Below are positions 62,197 through 64,000 of a DNA stretch of 64,000 nucleotides, piece by piece. Location of the stretch: NCBI GenBank assembly GCA_022579005.1, contig MU401598.1, positions 37,567-101,566 of the forward strand, read 5' to 3'. This stretch comes from Poronia punctata (lineage: Eukaryota; Ascomycota; Sordariomycetes; Xylariales; Xylariaceae). The first letter of the stretch is position 1. Each line of letters opens with the position of its first letter. The notes under the pieces were generated by a model. That model was not told where the DNA came from, searched no databases, and worked only from the letters and a program-made list of their open reading frames with translations. Both the position numbers and the translations under genes were made by a program.

Positions 62197-63035
62197 TACC
62201 GTAGCGGCCCTTGCAGGGTATAGCCAACCATCCATAGACCATTAGCCCTACTCCAAACGGCTAAGTGGCCTTTAATACTTGCAATTGCCAACGTTTACCT
62301 GGCTAAGCGTTAAAGAGCCTTTTAAACGTTTATAGCCCGTAAACGTTTAGCTAGCTATAAACGTTAAGTACTTATTTTCTTTATACAATTGTATACGCAA
62401 CTAAGTACTTTAAAATTAAAATGCAAAGCTACTTAGCCTGCCCCCCCCCCCCCTTTCTTAATTGCTATAGCTAAAGCTACTACTTAAAGCTATAAACTAC
62501 TTAACATAATAGTTGCAATACTTTTATTCTTATATTAATAAAAATAAAAAGAGTACTTGCATATATACGTAGCTATAGCTATATAGTTAATTTAAATAGC
62601 TATATATAGCAATAATTCTAACTTTAATTTAAATCTTAACCTTATAAGTGATTTAAATTTCCTTTTATACCTATTTTGTTTTATAAACCTACTTACCTTA
62701 TAATTTAAAATTAGACAGCCTGCTATACAATCTAGTATAGCAAGTTGTCGTTTTTTTGATTAATTAATTGATTAATTAACTGATTGATTAACTAATTAAT
62801 TAAATACTTAGGTTGTAAAGGTAGGTTTATAGGGTGTAGGTTAAGGTGTTATAAACGCTTAATAAACGCTTTAATAAATAATTAAACGCTTAATAAACGT
62901 TTAAACGCTTGATAAACGTTTAAACTAATAGACAAATGCTTATTTGTTTATAGCCTCGCAAACGTTTATGACCTATCAACTGTAATTAGACCATTTATTT
63001 ACAGTTTATTCTACCTACTAGAGGCTGGTACGGTA
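62197..63035 (+). mobile_element. Element E2: non-coding derivative of E1, nested in F
   Basis: About 840 bp. Left end CCGTAGCGGCCCTTGCAGGG and right end AACTGTAATTAGACC...TTTACAGTTTATTCTACC...GGCTGGTACGG match the ends of E1 nearly word for word. Both subterminal AAACGTT clusters are present (62285-62370 and 62845-62965), and a C13 run lies about 245 bp from the left end, as in E1 (240 bp). The centre is AT-rich with no frame. Flanks read TACCTA on both sides, which could be a 6-bp duplication, but this lies in ACCT-rich DNA. The precise start may be 62197 or two bases later. Confidence 0.75.
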
Positions 63036-63078
63036 CCTACAATTGCATCGCCAACCTCGCTGACGCTAACTAGGTCGC

Positions 63079-63276
63079 CCTACCTACCTACTTACTTACC
63101 TACTTACTTACCTACCTACTTACCTACCTACTTACCTACCTACTTACCTACCTACTTACCTACCTACTTACCTACCTACTTACCTACCTACTTACCTACT
63201 TACTTACTTACCTACCTACTTACCTACTATACCTACCTAGTTACCTACTATACCTACCTACTTACCTACCTACCTA
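63079..63276. repeat. (CTAC)n/(CTTA)n tetranucleotide microsatellite
   Basis: About 200 bp of CCTA, CTTA and CCTACTTA units, interrupted only by two CTATA steps near 63226-63252. It lies between E2 and the right arm of F and perhaps grew from the ACCT-rich sequence at the E2 insertion site. It is not the telomeric TTAGGG repeat. Confidence 0.92.
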
Positions 63277-63355
63277 TTAGCTGTAGCGTAAGTGGCTAGG
63301 TAGGTTAATAAAGTGGCTAGATTGGCAGGTAGGTTAACGTAAGGTCTATAGTCTA

Positions 63356-63388
63356 GGAGCTTTTTACCTTATAGAGGTAAAAAGCTCC
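63356..63388 (-). repeat. Perfect 14-bp hairpin conserved in the D/F family
   Basis: Arms GGAGCTTTTTACCT and its exact reverse complement are separated by 5 nt (TATAG). Element D carries the RIP-decayed counterpart near 13913-13955 at a comparable distance from its left end, so the hairpin belongs to the element. Confidence 0.85.
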
Positions 63389-63648
63389 CAGACCCAATTT
63401 TTCTAATAAAAGTAGAATATCTGGTCACTTTAGGTTAGCCTGCTAGCCAAATCTAGTAAAGCGTGCTAAGGGTACAGAAAGTACGGTTAAATTTTTGCAA
63501 GTCTACTTTTTAACAATGTACTGTAAAATTTAGCGTATTTGCTATACTAAATTAAGGAAAGTATACATCTTAGCGTCTTAGATAGTATATGGCTCCACAA
63601 AACGCAAAAGTTCCCAGGGCATTTTAGGGGTTGCCAAACACACCCTAA

Positions 63649-64000
63649 TAGGTATATATAAGAGCATGTTTATTTTATTGTTTATTGCCTATAATAGTAA
63701 AGACAAGCAAAAAGCATAAATACTGTGTTTAATAAATAGCTTTTAATAAATCTCTACTTTTAATATACTAAAATTTATTTGTTTTTATTTATAGTATATA
63801 GCTAATTAAATATAATTATTTTATAAAAATATTTAATATTATATAAATAGCTTTTTATTTATTTATTTTATTTATTTTATTTATTTTATTTATTTTATTT
63901 ATTTAATTTATTTTATTTATTTTATTTATTTTATTTATTTTATTTATTTTATTTATTTTATTTATTTTATTTATTTTATTTATTTTATTTATTTTATTTA
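63649..64000. repeat. AT-rich tract with TTTATTTTA tandem repeats at the window edge
   Basis: From about 63700 the DNA is almost pure A+T. From about 63860 to the end it is a regular series of TTTATTTTA-type units (9-10 bp). It looks like the start of another AT block continuing past the window; the cause (RIP-decayed repeat or simple-sequence expansion) cannot be told. Confidence 0.75.

Larger units (their letters stand above)
62008..63645 (-). mobile_element. Element F: un-RIPped, internally deleted relative of element D, hosting E2
   Basis: A 1.64-kb element flanked by TAA (62005-62007 and 63646-63648). Its left end GGGCCTGTTCGGCAGC matches the right end of D, and its right end (reverse complement GGGTGTGTTTGGCAACCCC) matches the left end of D, so it lies opposite to D. 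Homology covers about 62008-62120 and about 63340-63645, including a conserved hairpin. The 3-kb centre of D is replaced by E2 and simple repeats. No coding capacity. TAA duplication and GGGCCTGTT-type ends suggest a PIF/Harbinger-like MITE. Confidence 0.75.

Noticed and set aside
63079..63276. Telomere or telomere-like tract
   Set aside because: CTAC/CTTA units do not match the TTAGGG repeat of filamentous fungi, and normal sequence follows on both sides.

Overview
This window looks like nuclear DNA of a filamentous ascomycete (Pezizomycotina, probably a Sordariomycete). The genes carry short introns (about 48-130 nt) with GTAAGT-type donors and CTAAC/CTGAC branch sites. They sit between long tracts of almost pure A+T, where every reading frame is destroyed and repeats differ mainly by C-to-T and G-to-A changes. 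That is the mark of repeat-induced point mutation (RIP).

Layout. Positions 1-12.8 kb are gene-bearing DNA of ordinary composition: the 3' part of clp1 (mRNA 3'-end processing), a PTR2-type peptide/H+ symporter, and a vacuolar Ca2+/H+ exchanger on the minus strand. Positions 12.85-27.1 kb are a satellite array broken by two insertions: a RIP-decayed DNA transposon with TAA target duplications (element D, 13659-17021) and a RIP-decayed LTR retrotransposon with 199-bp LTRs (element A, 18732-26683). AT-rich DNA follows to about 28.56 kb. Positions 29.16-34.75 kb hold one intact gene, iml1 (GATOR1/SEACIT, TORC1 control), isolated between AT blocks. An LTR starts only 200 bp upstream of its ATG. 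Positions 34.95-49.54 kb are an LTR retrotransposon (C, 250-bp LTRs) containing a second, complete one (B, 35503-42586). More AT-rich DNA with a solo LTR of the A family runs to 51.5 kb. An SDR oxidoreductase lies at 51.5-52.6 kb on the minus strand.

The most interesting part is 53188-61966: an 8.8-kb element of normal composition that appears un-RIPped. It is bounded by inverted terminal sequences and has subterminal clusters of an AAACGTT motif. It carries three genes: a six-exon low-complexity protein, a divergent gene encoding a coiled coil of 27-residue tandem repeats, and a four-exon protein of about 1296 residues that I read as the transposase. A short non-coding relative of this element (E2, 62197-63035) sits inside F (62008-63645), an un-RIPped, internally deleted relative of element D. 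The history of several families can therefore be read in one window. The right edge (63.65-64 kb) enters another AT-rich tract.

The cellular genes do not form a pathway. The link between regions is the mobile DNA: old RIP-killed families isolating single genes, and one apparently younger, intact, multi-gene DNA transposon family beside them. Exon structures were worked out by eye from splice signals, frame and family resemblance.
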